From: Tetranychus cinnabarinus
Lineage: Eukaryota; Arthropoda; Arachnida; Trombidiformes; Tetranychidae
Reading direction: 5' to 3'
Assembly (NCBI GenBank): GCA_022266195.1
Contig: WHVY01000004.1
Span: 4,357,501 to 4,421,500, forward strand
DNA: 64,000 bases
In this document: positions 44,501 to 54,966 of the stretch, piece by piece
Layout: each line of letters starts with the position of its first letter
Numbering within the stretch: the first letter of the stretch is position 1
Notes under the pieces: model-generated
Database searches by the model: none
Told to the model about the DNA's origin: nothing
Seen by the model: only the letters and a program-made list of their open reading frames with translations
Made by a program: the position numbers and the translations under genes

Positions 44501-46223
44501 TTGTAACATGATGGCGACTACAGAAGTCACTTCCGAGAAGTACCTCTTGAGTAAGTTTCTTCAAGACAATAAACTTAATGGGAATCACATAAAAATCAGC
44601 AAACATTTTACATTCCGTATAACCATGCGGAACATCCACATTAGTGTTTGCCATTGTCAACGGCCCGAACCTCCAAGGTTTCAATTCCAATCCACATTGA
44701 ACTCTAAATGACTCCTTCATCAGTGACACACGGGCACCTGTGTCCACCAAAGCTCGGCTTTTATGTCCATTGATTTCAATGGGTAGGGTCGGTGATGTGA
44801 CATTCCCAGTGAATGAAGATAAACTTAATGGCAAGTCAGATGAGTGTATACCGATTTCACCGGTGATCATTCTCCAGTCATCTCTAAATCCTTCCATAGT
44901 TTCATTCTCATTCGATACGTTTGTTACTCCTGATGTTCCGGGAACATCATTCGTATTTAATGTTCCCCGAACATTATTACCAACAATAGCTGCATTTACA
45001 GCTGCACGCTGATTCTTTAACTGTAACTGATTGGCTTTAGCTTTAGCAGCATCGTAAACCTCGGGACAACGGCTCATAAAGTGTCCACTTTTCATACAAT
45101 TATAGCAAACGATATTACTAAGATCTCGTCGAGGCTTACTATTGACTCTATTACTACTACTGTTACCGTTATTACTTTTATCAGGTTTCTCACCTTCTTT
45201 CACTTTCTTTTCATGTGGTTTTGAATCATTTACTTTAGGTTCAACCTTTTTATTCTTCTCTGCTATCGCATCATTTATGCCAATTAGATGTTCCAATACC
45301 TCCAATGTTCTTCTTCCGAACATCGACGAGGCTATCGTATTTCGCATGGTAGGTTCCATACCTTTCAGGACATACGAAATAATATCTTTCTCTGGCATCT
45401 CAGGATTGAAATCCATACATAACGCAAGAACAGAATGCCAATAGCTTGACAATCTTTCGGTCTTCACATTATGAACCCGGTTCATCAATTTCACAAAGAT
45501 AGCATGTCGATCCTCTTCTTTAACATAGGTTTCTAAGAAGAGCGATTTAAATTTCACCCATGATTGAGCTTGATTAGCTGTCTTAGGAGCATAGATGTAC
45601 CAAAACCAAGTAGACGCTTCACCTTTCATGCAAGCACCCACACCACGTATTAATTCAACCTCAGTCCAGAAATTCAATGCAGCGGCTTCCTCATAACTCC
45701 TTACCCATGAACATGCTTTCTCATGTTCTCCATAGAACGGTGGAAGCGGGACAGGTTTTATAACAGCTGCTCTAGGCTTATCTCCTTCTTGAGTTTTACT
45801 CATATTAGAAAAATCTGCTAAGAAAGAGTGAAATTTCCTATTACCAGGTGACTCCGTCCGAGAATCCGATTCTCCTTGTTGTATAGAGTCATCCAAGCTC
45901 ATAAGATTAGGCGGCACCGTAGGTGAACTAGTTGTTCCAGGGACACCTAATTTCTCCTTATCGCTTCTTTCTTTTTCTGCGACTCGTAAGGCATGAATCA
46001 TATTCACATGATCATCTGTAGTTCGCCTTACTTCCTTGAGTTCTTTGACAAGGTCTTTCAACAATTCTCCGTGAGCTTTCTGGTTTGACAAGATTTCTGC
46101 GTTAGTTAATTCGAAGGCGTCTAGCGATTCTTGAAACGTATTATGAGCATTTCTCAAATACGCAAGCTTCTCATCTAATGTGGCGGATGATTTCGTTGTT
46201 GTAGGATGTGTAGGGACGGACAT
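41595..46223 (-). CDS. Gag-Pol polyprotein of the Ty3/gypsy retrotransposon, intact
   Basis: A single frame of 1,542 aa from ATG 46223, without frameshift between gag and pol. Order, with approximate residues: gag with a coiled start and capsid-like helices (1-360); one CCHC zinc knuckle, Cys-x2-Cys-x4-His-x4-Cys (about 371-385); aspartic protease with Asp-Thr-Gly-Ala (about 491); reverse transcriptase with Tyr-Phe-Asp-Asp (about 818); RNase H starting at a HTDACDYG-type site (about 965); integrase His2-Cys2 finger (about 1190-1225); integrase Asp, Asp and Glu of the catalytic triad (about 1249, 1311 and 1346); and a GPF/GPY-type module (about 1481). The domain order protease-RT-RNaseH-integrase is that of Ty3/gypsy (Metaviridae). 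It makes virus-like particles and integrates cDNA. All key residues are present, so it may be functional. Confidence 0.95.
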   Translation of the reverse strand: MSVPTHPTTTKSSATLDEKLAYLRNAHNTFQESLDAFELTNAEILSNQKAHGELLKDLVKELKEVRRTTDDHVNMIHALRVAEKERSDKEKLGVPGTTSSPTVPPNLMSLDDSIQQGESDSRTESPGNRKFHSFLADFSNMSKTQEGDKPRAAVIKPVPLPPFYGEHEKACSWVRSYEEAAALNFWTEVELIRGVGACMKGEASTWFWYIYAPKTANQAQSWVKFKSLFLETYVKEEDRHAIFVKLMNRVHNVKTERLSSYWHSVLALCMDFNPEMPEKDIISYVLKGMEPTMRNTIASSMFGRRTLEVLEHLIGINDAIAEKNKKVEPKVNDSKPHEKKVKEGEKPDKSNNGNSSSNRVNSKPRRDLSNIVCYNCMKSGHFMSRCPEVYDAAKAKANQLQLKNQRAAVNAAIVGNNVRGTLNTNDVPGTSGVTNVSNENETMEGFRDDWRMITGEIGIHSSDLPLSLSSFTGNVTSPTLPIEINGHKSRALVDTGARVSLMKESFRVQCGLELKPWRFGPLTMANTNVDVPHGYTECKMFADFYVIPIKFIVLKKLTQEVLLGSDFCSRHHVTISYEDKSVKLIKPHEDVIKTKRKINSEFVLDLESKRVVYANSRNSRNSRVGMSNATIATVDLTDYDDIFSRSPGDVGCIPDAIHSIDTGDHPPIYQKYYPIAVSEKLAVDKLLNDMLQDGIAIPSESSWASPIVLVGKKNGQTRFCVDYRKLNSITALDPYPIPKVEDALDALEGCVLFSSLDVAAMYWHIRMKPEDQSKTAFVVPQGLFEFTRMPFGLKNAPATAVRTMNKVLAGLNYISCYIYFDDILIFGKSEDEHDSNLRKVLERLRKFSVKLRKEKCSFHCKAIDYLGYHINEHGISPSESNIKTVLGFPEPVSCKDIRKFLGLCSYFRRFIPKFSDLARPLTLMLKKNAAFVWTDRERKVYETLKKVITCKPVLACFQSEGKIELHTDACDYGIGAVMYQTQFDGNLKPVCYISRTLNPAEMNYGVTEKECLAIVWALQKLRHYLFGRIFIVVTDHCGLCWFTSSKRLTPRLTRWAIKLQEFNFIVKYRSGRLHGDADCISRYPLPGNGEDDEEEINLPGRLNLNPNEVSICYLEPVDKFKDTQLRDPYCLKLRKLLDSKELTKRARGRLKKKFLILNQVLFFKRGKELVPVIPKEMRLLLLEGAHNEGHLGMNKCLEKLKCRAYWPGMSRDMFNFIRKCDQCQRRKPYPTSNQGLMIPIRCPKKVFCDISLDIMELPMCKNGFKYAVVINDRLTKFAVASPVKTIESEQIINVLFDGWILRFGVPGTLLTDRGTNLMSEEFKSFLKSMGIRHLPTSAYHPQSDGQTERFNSYLGTTLCIYTKNNPHEWDKFLTEVVFAYNVTPHRATKFSPFYLAHGVEARLPWESKIGLQVEWNKISTREEALIKARELAQSNIVKSQEKSKEAYDKGHKEVEFDLYSLVLVKQPLLVKGKNKKFIDRFKGPFKIIRKINSVNYELINLKGPVKKEIVHISRLRPYHTFQTHSQNEEDDDNEIWKMLGFD

Positions 46224-46456
46224 CTCCAATAGAGAATTCCAGGAATTCGAATTGAATAGAAAATTAGAGCCACAACCCAAACTCTAACCAGAAGAGGCTT
46301 AGGGTAGAACAGAATAATTCGGAGATCAATATCAACAGGATAATAAGAAGTTCAGCAACGGTTATTTCCAACAGCATAAATAACTCCAAATCTCCCCCAC
46401 ACCGAGACAAAAACACCACAAAAAGAGCACAACTCAACAGCAAGATCCACACGGAT

Positions 46457-46474
46457 CGAAGGGCATCTCCACCA
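46457..46474 (-). promoter_or_regulatory. Primer binding site, tRNA-Ala-like
   Basis: Two bases after the 5' LTR end the minus strand reads TGGTGGAGATGCC. These 13 bases would pair with the 3' end of a tRNA-Ala (GGCATCTCCA plus CCA, known from other arthropods). The match stops after 13 bases. Confidence 0.65.
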
Positions 46475-46476
46475 AA

Positions 46477-47044
46477 TGTTGTGTGACCAATGGCTCCAAA
46501 AGCACTTTCGATTATATTATGAGTCTAAGCTTAAATAGAAGCTTCAGCAAACACAATATTGACTCAACCGGGTTGAGTTTCCTTTACCAGAATATTCTCA
46601 ATATTCAGAGTTGAAACACAACTAGATGAATCACTAAGTCTTTTGACCAATAGATCAAACAATGTCACTAAATAACACGATTAGTCCGAGACTAATCACA
46701 AGGTTAATAATACCGAGTATTACTAATAACTTATTTCAACAGGGTTGAAATAGAACTGAAGTATTCCAAGAATACTAGAAGAGGGTTGATTCCAGGAATC
46801 ACACAAATGAAGGTTGACACACGTTGATTATCTGAATACACGTTTATTCTAACCAAAGGTCGTACTTGATGGTTATTACAAAAATAAGGGTTATTTATAC
46901 CAATAAATAAGGAAACAGTAAATTTAGGAAATTAAACAAAAAAACAGAAAAGAAAAGGAAATAGTATTTCCATAGTCACAACAGCTAGCAACCCGGTTGC
47001 TAGTGAGGACCTTACCAAGGGCGCGAGTATCAAATCATACATCA
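46477..47044 (-). repeat. 5' LTR of the retrotransposon
   Basis: 568 bp. A TATAAATAA on the minus strand at 46891-46899 is the likely TATA box of the element promoter. It holds the same palindromes as the other LTR. Confidence 0.95.
46891..46899 (-). promoter_or_regulatory. TATA box of the retrotransposon promoter
   Basis: The minus strand reads TATAAATAA inside the 5' LTR; the 3' LTR has the same motif at 39914-39922. Confidence 0.5.
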
Positions 47045-48380
47045 ACAGTTATGGAAGTTGATCTTTTCATGAAACTCATTTCAATGATGTTAATTTTGGA
47101 GATCAACCAGAAAATGCCCTTATTTTGAGAAATAAACTTTTCGATTTTCTACAAAGCAGATCATTTCGATTTTCAATTAAACTTGTCGCATTCTGTGACC
47201 GAAACATTGTGATAGTTGAAACTTAGTAATTGTCACCAAAAATTGATTCTACACATCAAAGATTGAACACTTTTCTCAATTTCAGTACAGTTCTCTCGAT
47301 TTTGGCCATTGGCCTTAAAACTTTGAGACTTAATAATTCGATAATGGAATTACCTACAATCATTATTCTTTCACCAAACATTAGATTTCATTATGGGCTA
47401 TAACAGAATATGACCGAATACTGTGTAAAAAGCGTGTTTTTTCATTTAACGATGAAGATTGTTCTAGCTGATAAGATTTGTGTTTAGCTTTATAAATAAA
47501 GTCTTAAATCTGACAACATAAGTAATAATATTCTGTAACTTTTCATGTAGAATCTTAAATGCTTTGTTATTTATAAACATTATAGCTCATAATAAAAACC
47601 AATGTTTGGTGAAAGAATAATGATTGTAGGTAATTTCATTGTCGAATTATTAAGTCTCAAAGTTTTAAGGCCAATGGCCAAAATCGAGAGAACTGTACTG
47701 AAATTGAGAAAAGTGTTCAATCTTTGATGTGTATAATCAATTTTTGGTGACAAATACTAAGTTTCAACCATCACAATTTTTCGGTCACAGAATGCGACAA
47801 GTTTAATTGAAAATCGAAATGATCTGCTTTGTAGAAAATCGAAAAGTTTATTTCTCAAAATAAGGGCATTTTCTGGTTGATCTCCAAAATTAACATCATT
47901 GAAATGAGTTTCATGAAAAGATCAACTTCCATAACTGTACAAAAGTCGATCGAAGTTTTAACTTTGACCTCAATTTTCTAGAAAACTGTCCATCGGACAT
48001 ATGAATTAATAGCACCATTGGACTAAGCTTTTATTTCCCTACAAACCCCGCCAAGTAAAAAGTCTTTAATCAAATGTTCGCGTCTTTTGCAGTGCTTTTC
48101 CCATTTCATTTGTAAGTCTAACCAGAAAATTGTTTTATTTACCAAGATGTGCATTGAGATGTGTTTCTTTTGTTGAATAAGTTGTTTCTCGTGCATTTAC
48201 ACCCCAAATATCATGACCCAAATGCGCTAATGGCGAGTTTTTAAATATAATTGCATTATTAATCAGTAAAGAATTGAATTCGTGAGAGAATGATGATTGT
48301 AAATGGTAATATTGTCGATTTTTTGAGCCTCAAAGTTTTAATACGGAAGGCTTTAATCAAGAGAACTGTTGCTAAATTGT

Positions 48381-51040
48381 GAAAAGTATGCAATGTATGA
48401 TGTGTACCAACAATTTTTATGGACAAACAATTAGTTTCAGTTTTCTAACTCTTATGATCACAGAAAGTGATCATTTTAACTTAAAATCGAACTAATCTGT
48501 TTTAAAGAAGAAGAAAAGTTTTGTTTCTTAAAATACATTCATTTTCTGGTTGCTCATCAAAAGGTACATCATTACTATAAGTTTCAGGATAAAATCTGCT
48601 AGCATAATTGTATAAAAGGCTTTGCATGTTTTCAACTTCGAACCCTATTTTCTCGAGAACTGTCCATCAGAGAAATCCTCAAATCGCACAAATAGACTCA
48701 TTTGTATTTCCCTACAAACCCATTTAGTCGTAATATGAGTGCAAGTGGATTTTTACCTGTTTTTTGCCCGTTTGCCTAATTTTCGTCAATTCGTGTATTA
48801 ATGCGACAATTGTGTTGATTGCCTCTTTAAGTAACAACCTAAAGTTTCATTTTCAATTTTAATGAGTCTTCTTGTGTAGTTGATATAAATCTGTCAATAC
48901 TCGAAGCTCGCCTCACTCATTGAATAATCAAGTTGATTCTCGTTGCAAAATATAACTTAAAAAATTCTGAACACTTGGATATCATCTAAACAAGCAAACT
49001 AACTAGAAGTTGAATTAATTTGCTATTTTTCTGGAAACTGTTTCAAATCAATCATTTAATGAAGAATAATATTGACCAATACGAAAAAATTGAAGAAAAA
49101 CATTTGCTAGACTGTAATTTCACTACTAACCAGAAGTGATTAAGGCCATGCTAACAAAAGAGGTTTTCATTGAACTTCTTAGAATCCACTCGATCCAAGA
49201 TTACAAAACTCTTCTTTTTGGTTAATTAATGAGGATAAATTAGCCCGCAATCACGATAATATCCACACGAAACAATAATGCTACAGATTATGGAAATAAA
49301 GATTTTATCCAAAGCTTACGGTACTTCTTATACTATACTAATTATTATATTAATTAATATGACTGGCATCGTGAGTAGCTCTATCACCCTCTTCCTAGTT
49401 ACCGGAATTTAAAGATCAAGTGTAATTAATTAAAATAAGAACTAAATATCTAAATTATCAACATTAAAGATTAACATGAACCTCGACTTAACCCAAATTG
49501 GGTTGCGATAGTAGCATAAAAATTCCCATGATGGCGCCACCTGTCATGGTTTCATTAATTGAAATAAGATTGATTTTAATCAACTTTTCCCAGTTATCCA
49601 TGAATTTTGCCGTAATTTATTCAATTTAAAATCTTGTAACCCTTGTTTAACCAACAGAGAATCCAAAACTAACCAGGTAAGTCGATTATTGAATAAAAAT
49701 GTCAACATTTGTTAGCCGAAAAAAATATAGAGACTGTTGTGTAAATTATTAAATGTATTTTTATTTAATTTAACAAATGAATGATTAATGAATATTGTGT
49801 CTCATAACTTTTATTATGTATTTTTTTTCAACCTCATAACTTGAGAAAAATACTCATCAATACATATCCGTATATCATTCATCCACAAAAAAAAGTTTCT
49901 TCTCCAAAATTCTTCCATTGATTTAAATATAAGGAGACAGAGAGAGAGCATAAAGAAAAAAAAGAGGAAATGAGGTTGCATTTTCATTTTCATAGTTGAT
50001 GGTTTTAGCGGAGGAAAAATGAAGATGATCAGAGCGAAAAGGCGAGAAAAAAGATTTAACAAATTGTTTCGAGAAGTAAGGAGTTGCTTTTTTCAAATGA
50101 TATAATGTACTTCGTGGTTGTGATGGTTGTTTTTAATGGATGTGTCAATGTATATATATGCTTATACTGGTGAGGTGAGATGAAAAAAGCGAGATGATGG
50201 TCAAGTTAATGGGTGTTTTTTTTGTTGATTTGTATTGGGAGGTTGACATATTACAGCTTTGTTTTTTAGTTAATTGTTTTCTTTTGTTTTCTTTAATAAA
50301 TTTCAAAGATGATATTCGTCTAGTTGCACTTGATTTCGATGAGTTTATTTCCATGTGAATTCGGCAAAGGCAAAAGATGATGAGAAGAGCGAGAACAAAA
50401 AAAGAGATTGAAAGATGCTTTGAAGCAACTAATGTTTTCAATGGATGTTTGTTTCATGATAATCAATTTGTATCAATTGTTGAACCTGTAACAATGAATT
50501 GATGGTGAAAACAGGCGTCTTTTTAACCTGTCATAACGCCAATGTTTTTCAATTCATTGACCAGGCTAGGTAAGGGGTTAAGTTGGGAAAATGGGTAAAG
50601 AGGAGAGAGAGGAAAGAGTTAAAGAAGTAGTGAAAAGAAGTAGAATGAACAAGTTAAATAAAAACTAAAAAATCAACTTCAAGTCATTTTGCTTTATCTG
50701 TATGTAATTCGTGTAATTGATGACATTGAAAATGTATGTATAAGGTGTGTGTGTGTATATATAAGTGTTTTTTAAAAACAAGATGTCATTTTTTGTCGCC
50801 GCTAAATTCACATTGAAATAACCCTTTTGGTTATAATAGTAATTTTTTCATTTTATAAATGATGACAAAAATGAATATCAGAAAGACCAAGCTGTAGATT
50901 CAAATTTTGATTCATGATGATTTTTCAATGAAAAGGTGAGGAAAGAGGATGAGAGAGAGAGAGAAAAAAAACGATGAAAATTGTTGTCATCAGCATCAAT
51001 AGCAAATAAAATAATTTCATTATCAATACTAATGGTGGTT
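48381..51040. other. Diverged repeat copy and gene-poor sequence downstream of EcR
   Basis: Up to about 48730 the sequence is a diverged direct copy of the foldback arm unit (period about 670 bp, sharing ATTTCCCTACAAACC and GAACTGT landmarks). Beyond it, AT-rich DNA and, from 49900 on, purine-rich stretches and a GTGTGTGTGTATATATA simple repeat near 50745. The EcR 3' untranslated region should extend into the right part. Minus-strand frames of 80-100 codons lack any domain and are not called. Confidence 0.45.
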
Positions 51041-54000
51041 TCACTCTTGAATATCCCAAATCTCGGCAAGGAAAGGAGGTAGCTTCTTGTTTTGGACTTT
51101 AAGTGAGAAGCACAGTTCAGAATTAAGGTTACCAAGAGTCCGAAGTTCTGTTAAAATTGCCAACAATTTGGCGAAATAGCACCTCGCTGGAGGCCTGTGA
51201 TTTTCAATGTAACTTTTTAGAGTGTCGATATAAAATTCTTGAATCTTTTCCACTTTTTTCGGTTCAATTAACTGTGGCCTCTCTGCAAGTAAAAACAAAA
51301 AGGAAAAGACAATTAGTATTGGACTTTAGACAAAAAAAAATTCTGGCCTTCAAATACATACCACTGAAAATCACTATGGCAGTGAGAAGTGCGTACTCGG
51401 CATTGTCAACCTTTAGTTGACACATATGTCGACAAAATCTAAATGTTGGCTCAATTTCGGGACCTACACCTGCACTTTGGTAGTTTTGTCGTGTATAAGG
51501 TTGATTGTTTGCGTACACAATCGAATCGGTCTTTAGGTCATATTTACGAGAGCATCTTAACATCATAACTTCACTTGAGCAAGACTGTAAAGAAAAGAAG
51601 GAAAAGGCATTAGAAAAATTTCGAGAAAAGTTGCCAAAAACGAAAGGATAAACATTTCAAAATTGTTGGTCTCTTCAAATATTGATAGCAATTTACACCA
51701 TAAATTAGCCAGAAATCATTTGTTGATTTACAAGTTAAAACATATATCAACAGTATCAAGTAAACGGACAAGCAACAAAGCTCAATTTGCAAGTCAAATT
51801 ATAGCTCAATGTGTAAACTAAAAATTTGGTTATCATGATAACAAAAGATATGCTGGTTTAGGTTTTCAAAATGTTGATCAACTGATGTTGGCAATGAAAA
51901 CAAAAATGCATCAGCTACTGCTTCAGCAAGTTTAAGGCAACATAATTAATTTGATGAAACAATAAACAAAACCTGACAACAATCACTAAATTGCATGGAA
52001 AATGTCTTTCACTTTCGAGGTAAAAATCATGCAAGTTTCAAAGTTTCAAAAATTCAATTTACAGTAAAAAAAAGTATGATAAGTATTTAAAAAAAAGGGA
52101 AAGAGAGCAAACGATAAAAAAGGTTAAACTAGGTAAAGAGGTTACACTTAAATTAACTACAATTAAGGTGATTTGGGTAACAAGATAAGTGTGACCTTTA
52201 AATTTGATATGGAGGTCATGAGAAAGAGAGAAAAAGAAAGAGAGAAAAGGAGAACAAGTGAGTTTTCGTAATTTTTCTTGTTGATCAACTAAAAGAGAGA
52301 AACTTTGAAAAGTAAAGTGAGCGCAAAATGAGTAAAAAACACACACTTGTGCACATACAAACACCAACAACAAGCTGAGGTCAAACATGTAAACCAGTAA
52401 ACAAGAACGATAATGATTTGAGATGAAAAAAGTGCAGTAAAATGATCAACTTTGAGCTAAACATGCAAAATGTTTAAATGAACAATCGACACGTCAAAAA
52501 AAAGAGTCGCTTCTTTTCAATTCCTTATGCTCTTCCAATCCATTTTGTACAGATTTTTAATTGCTTGCTAATTAACTCAACAATGGATGAAATAGTTTCA
52601 ACTGTTGATCAAGAGTTGATCATGTCGAGTAGATTTGAAAAGAGTTGCCAAGACCGCCGCTGAAGGAAAAGACACCAATTTTGAAATGTTGAGGTGCAAG
52701 TCCAAATACTTACTTTCAGTAAAGTAATTTGATCTTCCCTTAACAATGTATCGAAACCTGGAACCCTTTTGGAAAACTCGACAATCAATTGGACCGTTAA
52801 AATTGTCATCTCAGCTATATGTTGAAACCTTCTCATATTGTCGTCTTCAGTTTCACCTACAGGGAAAGGCTGTTCAATTGGAATAGAAAATGAAAAATGT
52901 GGAAATTAGCAAAATTTTTGTTTCATCTTTTTTTTGGTCTCATTTTGTATCTAACTGGCATTACTTACCGTTACACGTTTAACATCAGTCTCTGAGGGAG
53001 ACTCATGTAAGTCTTGATAATAGACTAGTTGTTTAATTATATCCTCTTGCTGAGGTGACAAAGGTTTAATACCATTTGATGGTAAAGTCGGCGTTGTGGT
53101 CGGTGTTTTGGTACCTAAAACCAGAGTTTTATCCTCCTTGTCTGGTGAGGCGTCTTTTGTAGTACTATTAGGCTTATCTTTCTCCTTTTGGGCTCTTTTG
53201 GATTCCCGTTTGATGGCACATTGGTACTCCGGGACAACACATTCAGGCCTCATGCCAACATTCAGGCATTTCTTTAATCGACATTCTTGACATTTACGCC
53301 TCATGTACATATCAATGTCACAATTGTTTCCATATTTGCACTGATAAACCGCATTTTTTGTTATACTTCGACGGAAAAATCCTACGAAAAACAGGTCAAA
53401 TCCATTGCAATGTGTAAAAGAAAGAAGAGAAATGCGAAAAAAAAGAAAACATTAGAACAAGATTGATTGGTACAAAATTTAAAGTTGAAATCGACATTTC
53501 CTATTCTATTCCATTTTCCAGTTTCAAAAATTGGTTCAAATTCAAGTCACAATTGCTCTTCATTAGCCACGCTTTGATAGACTATCAGCTTTTCCCTAAA
53601 TGTTAATGAAAAATGATTTCCAGAAATGCTGGACTCGAAAATTGGCAAAAATTTTGATCAACATTTGTCTCGACAATCAACCTCTCAACCTTTCAATCAA
53701 ATCTAAACCTAAATTTTTCCATTTTTTCACGTTCATAACTAATCAATCTAAATTATGTTAATTTAAAAGCTAAAATTAACTAATTTGTGAGGAAATGACT
53801 AAATCTCTCAAAAGGTGAAGTGTGTGTGTCTATGAGTATTGGCTAATAATTATTTGTTTGTTATTGTTGATTCTTTTCAGGTAAAGATGATTGGACAAAA
53901 TGTTTATAATGTTAACACAGCGGGCGGTCAAAGAAGGGAGTTTATGGGTGGCAATGGCCACATCTAGGTGAGTTACATTGACAGATGACAGAGCACCTGT

Positions 54001-54279
54001 TTACGGTCCTTTTTCTTCAATTCATTTTCAACATTCTTTTTCTTTGCTCTATTGCAAGAAATGTTTTCCTTTCTTTTCATTTGGCAAAAGAAAAGTATTT
54101 ACCTTTACATCCTTCACAGGTAAGGGCATTATAATGGTAACCAGAGGCTCTATCACCACAGACAAGGCAAAGCTCTTCTTGCTGTCTTGGAGCTGGACCT
54201 TTCTTTTTCTTAGGATCGCCAAAGCTATCTGCACTGTTGTAACCATTAACACTGTTTGGCGGGCTCATATCTTCTTTAC
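51041..54279 (-). CDS. EcR: Ecdysone receptor (nuclear receptor), five 3' exons; N-terminal exons not identified
   Basis: Exons in gene order are 54279-54103, 53381-52969, 52869-52714, 51584-51362 and 51282-51041. All phases join and the introns are GT-AG, giving about 402 aa of the protein. Exon 1 gives KEDMSPPNS..., then the first zinc finger with [14 protein letters not shown] and P-box CEGCKG. Exon 2 gives the second finger ([14 protein letters not shown]) and the hinge with a run of Lys/Glu. Exons 3-5 give the ligand-binding domain, with the [19 protein letters not shown] and [17 protein letters not shown] blocks. Helix 12 is [12 protein letters not shown], directly before the stop, so there is no F domain. 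EcR pairs with RXR/USP, binds 20-hydroxyecdysone-type steroids and controls moulting genes. The first listed codon is split, so at least one further upstream coding exon exists. Confidence 0.95.
51585..52713 (-). other. EcR intron (between ligand-binding exons 3 and 4)
   Basis: 1,129 bp with GT and AG ends on the minus strand. Pyrimidine-rich on the minus strand around 52080-52330. No other gene recognised. Confidence 0.8.
53382..54102 (-). other. EcR intron splitting the DNA-binding domain
   Basis: 721 bp, positioned between the two zinc fingers after the P-box (CEGCKG), the conserved intron site of many nuclear receptors. The donor is GTAAAT. Confidence 0.85.
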
Positions 54280-54966
54280 CTGAGATGAGAGAGAAAGAGA
54301 GTAAAAGATTAGAGCAAATGATATAATCAAATTTAGGTGAACAAAAACTCTATGCAAATTTGGCGAGTTTTGATTACAATGCTATCCTTGAAGTTGACCT
54401 TGTTCAGTTGTTTAATTTACCAAACCCAAAAAGCAATTTTTTATTCTCTCATGAATGAAGTGAAAGAGAGTGATGAGTCAAGAAGAGTCCACTTTTCGGC
54501 CAAAAAAATGACCAAATGCAAGTTTTGAGAAAGTGGTTAAGGGAGAGGTCAAGGTTTATTCTGTGTACAATGTTACAAGTGCCAGACAACTTGACCTCGA
54601 GGGAAGATTCTTAACGAAAGAAAAGCAAAGAACTTTGCTCTTTCATCATATGTTCCCATCTAGGGTCACTGTACGGTCAGAGGTAAAGTACGAAGGTTAG
54701 GCAAAGTTGTATGGTTAAGTAAAATGCTTATGGGAAGTTGTAAAGAAAAGAGGAAAGTCAATTTTTGTATGCAAATTGCATGAGAATCAAAGTTGGTGAC
54801 CTTTTTTTGTCGCCAATTTTAATATTAAAAAATTGATTCAATTCAAGGTCTATAAGTCAAATAAATCAATTTATCATTTAACCTTGAATGAAGTGCATTA
54901 AATCAAATTGTTTGAAACATTTTCAAGAAATTGCATTTTCCAAAGCTTTGATGAAACAGTAACATC

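Larger units (their letters stand above)
39500..47044 (-). mobile_element. Complete Ty3/gypsy-type LTR retrotransposon with an extra RING/TRAF-like gene
   Basis: 7,545 bp, read on the minus strand. Order in element sense: 5' LTR (46477-47044), primer site, gag-pol (41595-46223), RING/TRAF-like frame (40084-41184), polypurine tract, 3' LTR (39500-40067). The LTRs are 568 bp each and appear identical on direct reading. They begin TGATGTATG and end ACAACA, and ACAG is duplicated on both sides. Both frames are intact. Identical LTRs and intact frames indicate recent insertion, into the arm of an older foldback element. There is no env-like frame; the RING/TRAF gene takes that position. Confidence 0.95.
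39055..48380. mobile_element. Foldback-like element with about 800-bp inverted arms, split by the LTR retrotransposon
   Basis: The left arm is 39055-39499 continued at 47049-47403; the right arm is 47580-48380. When the retrotransposon and one target-site copy are removed the arms are about 800 bp each, with a 176-bp loop (47404-47579). The arms match closely along their whole length, with scattered substitutions and small gaps. No transposase frame is present, so it looks non-autonomous. A more diverged direct copy of the arm unit continues to the right, to about 48730. Confidence 0.8.

Noticed and set aside
46224..46280. Extended start of gag-pol
   Set aside because: The upstream initiator is TTG; the first ATG in frame is 46223.
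46264..46452. Hydrophobic 62-codon minus frame in the retrotransposon leader
   Set aside because: It begins with GTG, overlaps the untranslated leader next to the primer site, and has no support as an env-like protein.
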